A DNA stretch of 64,000 bases, from positions 496,001 through 560,000 of the forward strand of contig NZ_CP054690.1 in assembly GCF_013348805.1 (NCBI RefSeq). Direction: 5' to 3'. Position numbers and translations under genes: made by a program. This document shows positions 50,231-58,562 of the stretch, piece by piece. Source of the stretch: Rhodococcus sp. W8901. Lineage in GTDB: Bacteria > Actinomycetota > Actinomycetes > Mycobacteriales > Mycobacteriaceae. Under the pieces are notes generated by a model, which was not told the DNA's origin, made no database searches, and was given only the letters and a program-made list of their open reading frames with translations. How positions within the stretch are numbered: position 1 is the first letter of the stretch; every line of letters begins with the position of its first letter.

Positions 50231-50757
50231 GGGCCGACCACGCGTTGGCCGGTGTCGTCGTGGCCGTTCTGCTCGGCGCAGTTGTCGGTTGCGGTGCGGC
50301 ACAGGATGCGCCGGAGGTGGCGGCGGCACCGTCGGCCGTCGTCGCCGCGGTACCCGACGTTCCGGTCCCGCGTACGGCGGGCGACTGCTCGGTCCTCTCG
50401 GTCGAGCAGGTCGAGGTGCTCAACGGCGAACGGGTCGGGTCGGTGCTCGTCGATCCGACCGTCGACCCGTCCGCGTGCTTCTTCACCGATCCCGGCGGCG
50501 CCGTGGTGGCCTCGGTGTGGGTGGCGCGGACCGAGGCCGAGACGACGGCGGTTGAGGTGGTTGACCGCGCGGCCCCGATATCGACCAGCTCGCCTGCGTC
50601 GGAACCGGCGGGCTGGAGCGGCGGCCGGTTCGGGGGTCCGGACGGCGCGGTGTACGCGGTTGCACGTGGAACAACCGCGGTCGTCGTCACCACTGCACAG
50701 CCGCAGTCGGTGCGTGCGCAGCGGTTGGCGCTCGCGGTCGTCGAGACGATCGGGTGA
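50227..50757 (+). CDS. Predicted lipoprotein of the sortase operon
   Basis: A 176-residue protein with a signal peptide and lipobox VVGC (cysteine near residue 22). The mature part is a small domain with two cysteines (CSVLSVEQ and CFFTDPGG) likely disulfide-linked, resembling DUF2020/DUF3558-like lipoproteins, though I cannot fix the family. GTG start overlaps the stop of the small membrane protein. It is probably displayed on the outer face of the membrane near the sortase. Confidence 0.78.
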   Translation: MRADHALAGVVVAVLLGAVVGCGAAQDAPEVAAAPSAVVAAVPDVPVPRTAGDCSVLSVEQVEVLNGERVGSVLVDPTVDPSACFFTDPGGAVVASVWVARTEAETTAVEVVDRAAPISTSSPASEPAGWSGGRFGGPDGAVYAVARGTTAVVVTTAQPQSVRAQRLALAVVETIG

Positions 50758-50912
50758 CGGGCCGGCCGAGCAGGGCGGTACGGCGCTGCGCACCATCGCG
50801 TGCGTGGTTCCGCCCTTTCGTAGCGAGCCGTGGTTCGAGTGTGTGGGGACCAGTACCGTCGGTGTGTTCGCGTCGCCGCGGAACGTGTCAGGACTCAACG
50901 AGGAGCAGTTGG

Positions 50913-51695
50913 TTGTTCAGGTCGATCTTTGTGATCGCGGCGGCGTCGGTGGTAGCGACGTTCGTCGTCGCGTGTGGGACCGAACCGGACACCGCGCTTC
51001 CCACCTATCAGGCCGCCGAGGGCACCTGCTACGTCCGCGAGACTGCAGAGGAGATGCTCTCGCTCAGCAACGTCTCTCCGTGGATCAATTGCGAGTATCC
51101 GCATCAGCTCGAGGTGTACGGATTCGGTGTGTTGCCGGACGATCTGCTGAATCAGCCCGATCGTCCGTCCAATGCATTGGAGCGCCTGCAGGCCTCGGAT
51201 GTCTGTCCGTGGGACGGGATTCGCGGATACCTGGGTGCACGCGAATTCGACTACCAGTACGGAATATCGGTGTGGGCGAAGTACCCGACCCAGAAGGAAT
51301 GGGCCGGCGGGCTCCGCACGGTGGTGTGCTCGCTCGGTGTGCAGGATCCGCTGCAGCCGGAGAGCCGCCCCGAGTTCACCGGATCTCTGCGGAACATCAT
51401 GGGACGCACCATCTCCGATGGCATTCGGCTGTGCCGTTCGGGTGAGAAGCAGACGGTGTGTTCACGTCCGCACGACGCCGAGATGACCGGGGCGATCCCC
51501 GTGCCGAACGGGGACGCCCAGGTCCGCCTCGATGCGGCCTACCGCGCCTGCCAGCCGGTGATCGATCAGTACACGGCGGGGCAGCGGCCGGACGACTTCG
51601 TGATCAAGCCGCTCGTCGGTGAGACGTCCGCGGATTGCTGGTACGGCCCGGCGACCGGCACCGTCATCGGCAGCGTGCGCGGTGGACTCAGGTGA
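50913..51695 (+). CDS. Septum-formation-family lipoprotein
   Basis: A 260-residue predicted lipoprotein. TTG 50913 has AGGAG seven bases upstream and begins a clean signal peptide (FRSIFVIAAASVVATF) with lipobox VVAC. An in-frame GTG at 50754 overlaps the previous stop but adds 53 residues that look non-coding. The mature domain has repeated cysteine blocks (GTCYV, CEYPHQLEVYGF, VCPWDGIRGYLGA) typical of the septum-formation (PF13845) family of actinobacterial surface proteins. A direct role in this system is unknown. Its stop overlaps the next start (GTGA). Confidence 0.8.
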   Translation: MFRSIFVIAAASVVATFVVACGTEPDTALPTYQAAEGTCYVRETAEEMLSLSNVSPWINCEYPHQLEVYGFGVLPDDLLNQPDRPSNALERLQASDVCPWDGIRGYLGAREFDYQYGISVWAKYPTQKEWAGGLRTVVCSLGVQDPLQPESRPEFTGSLRNIMGRTISDGIRLCRSGEKQTVCSRPHDAEMTGAIPVPNGDAQVRLDAAYRACQPVIDQYTAGQRPDDFVIKPLVGETSADCWYGPATGTVIGSVRGGLR

Positions 51696-53302
51696 GCGAC
51701 AAGTTCGAACTCGTCGACTCGGACGGTCTCGGATTCACCGAGGATCCACTGGCGTTGGTGCCCGGCACCAAGCCCCCGAAGCCGCGCCCGCGACTGCGGG
51801 CGGCGCTCGCGACGGTCTCCCGGATCTTCGGATACCGGATCGAGGGCACGGCGCTCGGCTGGGTATCGGTGGGCGCGGGCGCGGCCTTCGCGGGCCTCAT
51901 GCTGATGCGTCTGTTCTACGGCGGCGCCATAGGCCTCAGTGATCAGGGCGATGGTCAGCGGCTCACGTGCGGCATGGGTCTGCGCGCCGGAAACCCTTAC
52001 AACACTCCGGTCGACGACCTGGTGTACACGACGTACTTCGACCACCGGTGGTACGGCGAAGACTGCCCGTGGAACACATACGGGCAGGCGTACAACTCGT
52101 CGCAGCTCTACCTGCTTCAGCTGGCGGAGTGGTTGACTCCGCTGTTGCGCCTGCCTGGAGTCATGGACCTGCGAGCGCTCGGCGTCCTGTGCGCCGTCGT
52201 ACTCGGCCTGCTCGCCGGACTCCTCTTCGCCTGGACCCCGGGATCGTTGGTGGGCAAGGCGTGCGTCGTCGGTGGCGTGTGGCTGGTGGTGGCCGACGCA
52301 TCGTTCGCCGGCTACTTCGTGTCGCCCTACAGCGACACCGGGGCCATCCTCGGTGTACTGGCGTTGATGGTGGCGTCCCTGGCGATGTGGCGGGCGCAGC
52401 GCGTGCACTGGTGGCACGTCGCCGCGATAGGACTGATCGCGCTGTTCACGGCAACGACCAAGACCCAGGCGGTGACGTTCGCCGTCGTCGCGGCCGGGCT
52501 GATGCTCTGCCGCCGTGTGGGTGACCCGGCGTCCCTCGGCCAGTATCCGTTGCAGGGCAGGTGGTTCGGAATCGGCGCGGTTGGTGCACTGCTCGCCTCG
52601 GTCGGCCAGTACCTGCGCACGCAGCCGGCCCGGTTCGCCGAACTGAACCAGTACAACGCGGTTTTCGTCGAGATGCTCCCGCACAGCCCACATCCCGACC
52701 AGGACCTGGCCCGGCTGGGGCTCGATCCGTCGCTCGTGTCCGGTGTCGGCTCCCGCATCAACTCGCCGAACTCGGTCACGGAACTTCCGGGTTACCAGGG
52801 CTTCCTGGACAAGACCTCCATGTGGGATCTGCTCTCGCAGGTCTACCTGCACGAGCCCACCCGACTGCTCTCGATGATGGGGCGGGGTCTCGTGGGAATG
52901 TCCAAGCTGCGGGCGGACTACATCTACTCGTATCCGTGGTATTCGGGACGGCCCGACACCCAGGAGTGGCGGGTATCGGTCTTCTACCACTTCTGGCGCA
53001 TGATGTTCGGCGCGCTTCCGCTGCTCATCGTCGCGTTGACGCTCGTTGCATGCGTGCTGTTCGTCGCGGTGCTGCGGGTGTGCCCGGACCAGCAGGACAA
53101 GAGCATCGGCGCGACCGGCCTGTTCCTCGCGGTCGCCGCGATCGCACAGTTCTGGGCGGTGAATCTCTCCGACGGTGCGTCCGATCTGATCAAGCACCTG
53201 ATGCTCACCAACCTCACCGTCGGACTGGTACTCGTGCTCGGCGTCTATTCGACGGTCGTGTTGCGGTCGAGTGTGATCCGGGAACGAGGAGTCCCGAAGT
53301 GA
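51692..53302 (+). CDS. Polytopic membrane glycosyltransferase-like (GT-C type) protein
   Basis: A 536-residue inner-membrane protein with about ten or eleven helices. After helix 1 it has a long external loop with an acidic motif, GLSDQGDGQRLTCGMGL, in the place where GT-C enzymes carry their catalytic DxD-like residues. DHRWYGEDCPWNTYGQAYNSSQ follows. GT-C proteins transfer sugars from polyprenyl-phosphate donors outside the membrane; WsfD-like proteins are the nearest analogy, but the assignment is by layout. GTG overlaps the lipoprotein stop, and the stop overlaps the exosortase start. Confidence 0.72.
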   Translation: MSDKFELVDSDGLGFTEDPLALVPGTKPPKPRPRLRAALATVSRIFGYRIEGTALGWVSVGAGAAFAGLMLMRLFYGGAIGLSDQGDGQRLTCGMGLRAGNPYNTPVDDLVYTTYFDHRWYGEDCPWNTYGQAYNSSQLYLLQLAEWLTPLLRLPGVMDLRALGVLCAVVLGLLAGLLFAWTPGSLVGKACVVGGVWLVVADASFAGYFVSPYSDTGAILGVLALMVASLAMWRAQRVHWWHVAAIGLIALFTATTKTQAVTFAVVAAGLMLCRRVGDPASLGQYPLQGRWFGIGAVGALLASVGQYLRTQPARFAELNQYNAVFVEMLPHSPHPDQDLARLGLDPSLVSGVGSRINSPNSVTELPGYQGFLDKTSMWDLLSQVYLHEPTRLLSMMGRGLVGMSKLRADYIYSYPWYSGRPDTQEWRVSVFYHFWRMMFGALPLLIVALTLVACVLFVAVLRVCPDQQDKSIGATGLFLAVAAIAQFWAVNLSDGASDLIKHLMLTNLTVGLVLVLGVYSTVVLRSSVIRERGVPK

Positions 53303-53883
53303 CCGCCGGACGAGGGGTGCGCATGCCGGATGCTCCGTCGGTCCGATGGACGGGGGTCGGGGTCTATGCCCTGATCATCGTGATGCTATTGATTCGCCAA
53401 CCTCAGTTCCGTGCCTGGGAAGCTGGGTTGGCGGCGCTGCTCAACGGCCTCGTCGGGGCGCCCACCAAATGGGTGCGCGGGTCCGACACCTTCTATGTCG
53501 GCATCGGCACCAACAAGGTGTTCGCCCTGGAACTGGTCACCGGCTGCAGCACCGCGCTGCTGATCCTGCCGATGCTGCTGCTGGCCGCCATCTACCTCCA
53601 CTTCGGCCGGGTCCGGCTGTTGCACATGACGATCGGACTGGTCATCAGCTGCGTGGCCATGCTCAGTGTCAACATGATCCGCCTGGTCGTCGTGGGGGTG
53701 TACACGGTGCACAACGGGCGCTCCGGCTTCGAGATGGCGCACACCATCATCGGGTCGCTCATCGTGTTGGCGGGTGGATGCACGACCCTGGTGGTCTTCA
53801 GTAGGTGGATCGGTCGGGCCAGCACGGTCGCGGATGGTGCCGGTCCGATCCGTGCGCGATTGAAAGAGAGTCCCCGTCAGTGA
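53299..53883 (+). CDS. Exosortase/archaeosortase family transpeptidase
   Basis: A 194-residue membrane protease/transpeptidase with about five helices, short for the family. All three catalytic elements are visible: the cysteine in ELVTGCSTALLILP, the arginine in VNMIRLVVVGV and the histidine in FEMAHTIIGS. These match the Cys-Arg-His core of exosortases and archaeosortases, which process C-terminal tails of a short motif, a helix and a basic cluster. It lies between two glycosyltransferase-type genes with four-base overlaps on both sides, like XrtG-glycosyltransferase pairs in other Gram-positives. Substrate is unproven; the surface protein at 43615 is a candidate. Confidence 0.87.
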   Translation: MTAGRGVRMPDAPSVRWTGVGVYALIIVMLLIRQPQFRAWEAGLAALLNGLVGAPTKWVRGSDTFYVGIGTNKVFALELVTGCSTALLILPMLLLAAIYLHFGRVRLLHMTIGLVISCVAMLSVNMIRLVVVGVYTVHNGRSGFEMAHTIIGSLIVLAGGCTTLVVFSRWIGRASTVADGAGPIRARLKESPRQ

Positions 53884-55253
53884 CCTTCGATACCGTGCTC
53901 GGCCTGACGATCGTGCTCTCGCTGATCCTCGGCCTCGTGTTCCTGGTGTATGTGATCGCCATTCTCGTCCCGTTCCTGCGCCACGTTCCCGAACGCCCCG
54001 GCGACCCGGACGAATTCGAACTGCACTTCATCATCCCCTGCCTCAACGAGGAAGTGGTGATCGGCGACACCCTGAGCTACCTGCGGCGACACTTCCCGGA
54101 CTGTCACGCGTGGGTGACCGACGACGAGTCGGAGGACGGGACGCGCGACGTCGTCGCTGCGATCGAGCAGTTCGATCCCATGGTCCACCTCCTCCCACGC
54201 ACCCTCCCGAACGCCCGTACCGGCAAGGGCGACGCGCTCAATTTCGGTTATCGCGCGATCGACGCCCAGCTGCCCGACGACGTCGACCGGAACAAGGTGC
54301 TGATCTGCATCGTCGACGCGGACGGACGACCTGCTCCGAACATGCTGGAGATCTCGGCGGGCCCGGACTGCTTCGGCAACGACTACGTCGGGTCGGTGCA
54401 GGTCGAGGTCCGGATGAGCAACCGCGCGGATCCGCAGCCGCTCGGCCCGGGTCGGCAGTGGAAGAACAGGTTCGCCCGGACCCTGGTGCGTCTGCAGGAT
54501 CTGGAATTCCGGGGCCCGATCTCCGCGATGCAGATGGCCCGGCGCTACTCACGGACCGTCAGCATCGGCGGCAACGGTCAGCTGAGTCGGCTGTCGGCGC
54601 TCGACGCGGTCGCGGCCCGATTCGGTGAGCCGTGGCACGGCGCACTGCTCGAGGATTTCGAACTCGGACTGCACCTGATCCTGCTGGGATGGCGCAATGC
54701 GTACACCACGGCGAGCTGGGTCGATCAGGAGGCGCTGCCGGAATTGAAACCGCTGATCCGGCAGCGGGTTCGCTGGGCGCAGGGCGGAATGCAGTGCATC
54801 CGCTATCTGCCGGCGATCTGGCGCTCACGGCGGGTGACCAACCTCGGCGCATGGGAGATCACCTATTTCATGCTGACTCCCTGGCTGCAGGTGATCGGCA
54901 CGATCGTCTATCCGTTGCCACTGCTGGTGATGACCTGGAACATGGTCAACTACCCGGAGTTCTTCAAGTCGTACTTGGTGAGCGGCGGGTGGGCGCTGTT
55001 CGTGTCCTATCTGATCCTCGGTGTGGGCGAGTTCGCGATCTGGGGTCCGCTGTATCGCCGGCGCAGCGAACCGCAGCTGTCGCGTCTCCACGGGATCGTG
55101 TTGGGCATGAGCTACGTGGGCTACATGCTGATGTCCTACGTCGTGGCGTGGAGGGCCTTCGGGCGCCTCATCAGTCGTCAGAGCGACTGGGTCAAGACGA
55201 AACGCAACGCCGAGCGAACGTCGGTGCCGATGCACCGGATCGCCGGCACCTGA
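53880..55253 (+). CDS. Processive family-2 glycosyltransferase
   Basis: A 457-residue membrane glycosyltransferase of the cellulose/hyaluronan-synthase type. One N-terminal helix, a cytoplasmic GT2 domain (FIIPCLNEEVVIGDTLSYL, TDDESEDGT, the DxD-type VDADGRP, LLEDFELGLHL), then RQRVRWAQGG, the QxxRW product motif. Three or four C-terminal helices follow. It should make or extend a sugar chain at the membrane. It starts in the exosortase stop (GTGA overlap), giving an exosortase-GT pairing. A 131-base gap separates it from the next gene. Confidence 0.9.
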   Translation: MTFDTVLGLTIVLSLILGLVFLVYVIAILVPFLRHVPERPGDPDEFELHFIIPCLNEEVVIGDTLSYLRRHFPDCHAWVTDDESEDGTRDVVAAIEQFDPMVHLLPRTLPNARTGKGDALNFGYRAIDAQLPDDVDRNKVLICIVDADGRPAPNMLEISAGPDCFGNDYVGSVQVEVRMSNRADPQPLGPGRQWKNRFARTLVRLQDLEFRGPISAMQMARRYSRTVSIGGNGQLSRLSALDAVAARFGEPWHGALLEDFELGLHLILLGWRNAYTTASWVDQEALPELKPLIRQRVRWAQGGMQCIRYLPAIWRSRRVTNLGAWEITYFMLTPWLQVIGTIVYPLPLLVMTWNMVNYPEFFKSYLVSGGWALFVSYLILGVGEFAIWGPLYRRRSEPQLSRLHGIVLGMSYVGYMLMSYVVAWRAFGRLISRQSDWVKTKRNAERTSVPMHRIAGT

Positions 55254-55384
55254 GTGGTGCGGTAGCGCGCACCGAACCCGCACATCGGGACCGCCCGGCG
55301 CTGGCGGCGGTGCTGCGCGAGGCATCATCGAGCGGGGTAGCGGAGTATCGGAGTCGAGAACGACACGAGAAGAAGAGGATTCGG

Positions 55385-55573
55385 ATGTACACACTGGGTG
55401 CGGGGCCTAGTGCCGGTGCGGGCTCGGCGGCCGTGGCCGGTGGGGGAACGCTGGCCTTCACGGGCGCGCCGGTTGCCGGCGCCCTGGTCCTGGTGATGTT
55501 CGTGCTGGTGATGGGGCTGCTCCTCGTCCGTGCATCGCGGGTGCGGCCGAACGAGCTGCCCGATCTGGCCTGA
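55385..55573 (+). CDS. 62-residue LAXTG-signal protein
   Basis: A tiny protein: a Gly/Ala/Ser-rich head of about 22 residues, then LAFTG (residues 23-27), a hydrophobic helix of about 20 residues (GALVLVMFVLVMGLLLV) and a basic RASRVR stop. This is a complete class E sortase sorting signal (LAXTG, helix, positive tail) with almost no cargo and no N-terminal signal peptide. AGAGGA lies seven to twelve bases before the ATG. It is encoded in the sortase operon, so it is a probable in-house sortase substrate. Confidence 0.72.
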   Translation: MYTLGAGPSAGAGSAAVAGGGTLAFTGAPVAGALVLVMFVLVMGLLLVRASRVRPNELPDLA

Positions 55574-55583
55574 CACTTCCGTC

Positions 55584-56570
55584 GTGCGTCGTCGAATCCT
55601 TCTGTCGGGAGCGGCGATTGCGTTCGTTGTCGCGTCGGTACTCGCCGTCGTGACGGTGTGGGACACACGTGACGCAGACCGGCTCGACGGCGGCGGACAC
55701 GACGACCCGCCGACCGCCGCGTATGCGGCACCTTCCGTGGTGCCGGCCGAGCCACCGATCCGGACGCCGGACCCCGCTCGGACCGCGGGACCGTTCGTCA
55801 CGTACAACACGTATCCCGGTTCGGCGCATGCGCAGTGGGGCAAGTACTCGATAGCGCTGGAACGGGACGGCAGGTACTACCTGCTGTCTGCCGGTCATGT
55901 CGGCGGCAAGGTGGGTGCGCACCTCGAGCTCGGGTGGTCGGGGCCCACGCAGGCGGTTGTCAGCCACAGCACCCGCCGCTGGGATGCCGACTTCGGCTCG
56001 GTCACGGGTGGATCCGGTCTCGACATGTCCATGGTGGACACCGGTCCGGAGCCCGTCTCGCCGGTGCTGACGTTGTCGGCGGCCCGCGGCGCGACGCCGG
56101 ACGACGTCGTGGTGGTGCCGACAGGGTCCGGGACCGATCGAGTGACGCTGCCGCGCACGGCGAGAATCGCCGCTGTCGCCGACGACCTCGAGCCGGGGGC
56201 CGTCGTGTGCCAGTCCGGCGCCGAGTGGTTCGCGTCGGAATACACCGCGGCGGCCGGCAACGTCCGGTGCGGACGCCTGACGGCACCGTGCCCCACGACG
56301 AGCGACACCTGCAGTTTCGCCGGCCTCGACGCGGCCCCCGCCGTCGCCCCGAACGATTCCGGAAACCCCGTGTGGGTACCGCGGGCCGACGGCACGGTCG
56401 CGGTCCTCGGGATCGTGTACGCCGCCGGCGGGTGCGACAGGTCCTCGGGTACCTGCCCGACCGGCCTGTTCACCCGGGTGCAGGCGTACACGCGACGGGA
56501 GTGGGCGGCCGATGAGACCCTGCCGGGGGCGCCGACCGGCGAGGGCGGTCGGATCGTCATGGATCACTGA
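55584..56570 (+). CDS. Secreted trypsin-like serine protease
   Basis: A 328-residue exported protein starting at GTG 55584, ten bases after the previous stop. A twin-arginine-like basic head (RRR) and hydrophobic segment give a signal peptide or anchor. The mature part is an S1-type protease of the streptogrisin/alpha-lytic kind: the histidine in LLSAGHVGG, an aspartate in DADFGSV, and the serine in NDSGNPVW, where GDSGGP is usual. Four cysteines in the C-terminal half form likely disulfides. Its location at the end of the surface operon suggests processing of cell-wall-displayed products. Confidence 0.8.
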   Translation: MRRRILLSGAAIAFVVASVLAVVTVWDTRDADRLDGGGHDDPPTAAYAAPSVVPAEPPIRTPDPARTAGPFVTYNTYPGSAHAQWGKYSIALERDGRYYLLSAGHVGGKVGAHLELGWSGPTQAVVSHSTRRWDADFGSVTGGSGLDMSMVDTGPEPVSPVLTLSAARGATPDDVVVVPTGSGTDRVTLPRTARIAAVADDLEPGAVVCQSGAEWFASEYTAAAGNVRCGRLTAPCPTTSDTCSFAGLDAAPAVAPNDSGNPVWVPRADGTVAVLGIVYAAGGCDRSSGTCPTGLFTRVQAYTRREWAADETLPGAPTGEGGRIVMDH

Positions 56571-56596
56571 GCAGGTCGAGTCCCGGGCGGTGACGA

Positions 56597-58324
56597 TCAG
56601 ATGGCGACCGTCGACGTCGTCGGCAGGAAGTGGAATCCGAAACCGATGTTCGCCGTGTTGGTCGGATCGGGGCCCGGACCGGGGGTGGTGACCCGGACCT
56701 GCGGGATCTGCCGCGGCGCCGGCGCCACCGGGGGCGCCTCGGTCCAATCGGGGCGCGCCGCCTGTAGTTCCAGTGCGATCTCGATCAGCGCGGTCTCGTC
56801 CCACGGGCGCCCGCCGATCTGGACCCCGAAGGGCAGCCCGGTGGCCGCGGAACGTCCGGCCGGCGTGCAGATCACGGGGGCGCCGGTGAGGTTGGCCCAC
56901 CGCACGTCCCCGGTCGTACCGCCGAACACCGAGACGCCCGCGATCTCGAGTCGCTTGGACCCGTCCACCTTCGAGCCCGGCACCAGGACGGCGTCGAGGT
57001 CGTTGTCGGCGAACATCCGGTTGTACTCGTGCTGGTACACCAGTCGGTTGCGGGCAGCGGTCATGTAGTCGATCGACGGAACCGCCAGTGCCGCCAGGGC
57101 GCCGGCGACGGTCACGTTGTTGTCGAGGCGGTAGGAGCCCAGCTTGTCGGCGAACTGTTTGTGGTAGCTGCCCATCTCGGCGGAGTCGCCGGTCAACAGG
57201 TCCGGGCCGGCGATCGGCAGCGCGACGTCGACGAAGCTGCCGCCGAGGCGTCCGATGAGATCGAGGTACTCCGCGAACAGTGTGCCGAGTGGTGCGGGCA
57301 GCGCATCGACACTGCGTCGGGCCACACCGAACCGCTTGCCCGACAGCGGTGTCGGGCCGCCCTTCGCGGCGATCGGGTAGCCGCCGGCCGGGACGTCGGG
57401 GCCGACCGTCGTCGTCGGATCGTCGGGATCCGCGCCCGCCATGAAGCCGAGGAGTAGTGCGGCGTCGGCGACGCTGCGGCCCATCGGTCCGGCGTGGTCG
57501 CGGGTCCACGTCAACGGAATGACGCCGCGGGTGCTGCACCGGCCGAACGTCGGTTTGATCGACGTGATCCCGCACGCGCTCGCCGGCAGACGGAGCGAAC
57601 CGCCCGTGTCGGTGCCGGTTGCGAGCGGGACGAAACGCGCCGCGAGGACGGCCGCGCTGCCGCCCGACGATCCGCCCGGTGAGTACTCGGTGTTCCACGG
57701 GTTGCCCACCTGTTCGGTGGCGACGCCGATCGCGAACTCGTCGGTGTGCGCGTGACCCATCAACACCATGCCCGCGTCGCGCAGGCGCGTCCACGCCGTA
57801 GAGTCACCGGCGGCGATGTTGCCCTCGAGAACCTTGCTCGACGCCGTCAGCGGCAGGCCCGCGACCGCGAACAGGTCCTTGAGAGCCAGCGGCAACCCGC
57901 ACACCAGCGGGGCGTCGCCGACGGCGGCGCGGCCCTTGCCCGACAGTCGCTGCGCCGCAGCATCGGCTGCCTCGTACGCCATCTCGGGATAGATCCGCAC
58001 CCAGCCGCCGGTCGCGCCGTCGAAGGCGGCGCTGCGGTTCAGGCAGGCGTCGAGCAACTCTCGGGGATGCAGCGTGCCGGACTGCAGGAGGCTGGCGGCC
58101 TCCACCGCGCTGAGCAGCGCGGGATCCGTCGCCGTGATGGATCCGGGTGCGGGAAGACCCTGCGCGGGGGCACTGCGGCGGACGGTGGATCGCGCCGCGG
58201 CCACCCCGGGGGCCGCCGCCGCCACCGCCGTCACGCTCGCCGCGCCTGCCGCACCGAGCGCGGCCGCGCCCAGGAAGCCCCGTCGTGTCAGCCCGGACCG
58301 CGATCCGCCCCCCACTGCACTCAT
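56597..58324 (-). CDS. Tat-exported amidase-signature family enzyme
   Basis: A 575-residue hydrolase of the amidase-signature family (glutamyl-tRNA amidotransferase A-like). The Ser-cisSer-Lys triad is present: lysine in GLPLALKDLFAV, the cis-serine in YSPGGSSGGSAA and the nucleophile in GTDTGGSLRLPAS. The N-terminus carries a Tat signal (LTRRGFLGAAALG), so it acts outside the cytoplasm, unlike most family members. GGAGGG precedes the ATG. It converges with the protease gene with 26 bases between stops. The amide substrate is unknown. Confidence 0.88.
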   Translation of the reverse strand: MSAVGGGSRSGLTRRGFLGAAALGAAGAASVTAVAAAAPGVAAARSTVRRSAPAQGLPAPGSITATDPALLSAVEAASLLQSGTLHPRELLDACLNRSAAFDGATGGWVRIYPEMAYEAADAAAQRLSGKGRAAVGDAPLVCGLPLALKDLFAVAGLPLTASSKVLEGNIAAGDSTAWTRLRDAGMVLMGHAHTDEFAIGVATEQVGNPWNTEYSPGGSSGGSAAVLAARFVPLATGTDTGGSLRLPASACGITSIKPTFGRCSTRGVIPLTWTRDHAGPMGRSVADAALLLGFMAGADPDDPTTTVGPDVPAGGYPIAAKGGPTPLSGKRFGVARRSVDALPAPLGTLFAEYLDLIGRLGGSFVDVALPIAGPDLLTGDSAEMGSYHKQFADKLGSYRLDNNVTVAGALAALAVPSIDYMTAARNRLVYQHEYNRMFADNDLDAVLVPGSKVDGSKRLEIAGVSVFGGTTGDVRWANLTGAPVICTPAGRSAATGLPFGVQIGGRPWDETALIEIALELQAARPDWTEAPPVAPAPRQIPQVRVTTPGPGPDPTNTANIGFGFHFLPTTSTVAI

Positions 58325-58464
58325 CGACTTCGATCCCTCCGCACTGCCCGACTCCCCAGAAGGCTAACGGCCGAATCGATCGAATGCTTGATGGCGACGC
58401 CCGCGGGAGGGTCCGGTGATCGCCTCGGTCACAGACCGGGATCGCTTCGGTCCTTCCCGCAAAA

Positions 58465-58478
58465 TGGAACACGTTCTA
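58465..58478. promoter_or_regulatory. KstR-type operator upstream of fadA-fadB
   Basis: TGGAACACGTTCTA fits the KstR consensus TnnAACnnGTTnnA at every fixed position. It lies 85 bases before the thiolase start. KstR represses cholesterol catabolism genes in mycobacteria and rhodococci; related TetR regulators of lipid genes can use similar sites. Confidence 0.6.
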
Positions 58479-58562
58479 AGGTGAAGCGAGCCGAGGTCTG
58501 TGCCTCGAATGGGCAGGTCGCTGCGGCGGCACGCAGACGTGAACAGGAAGGAACACCTCACA

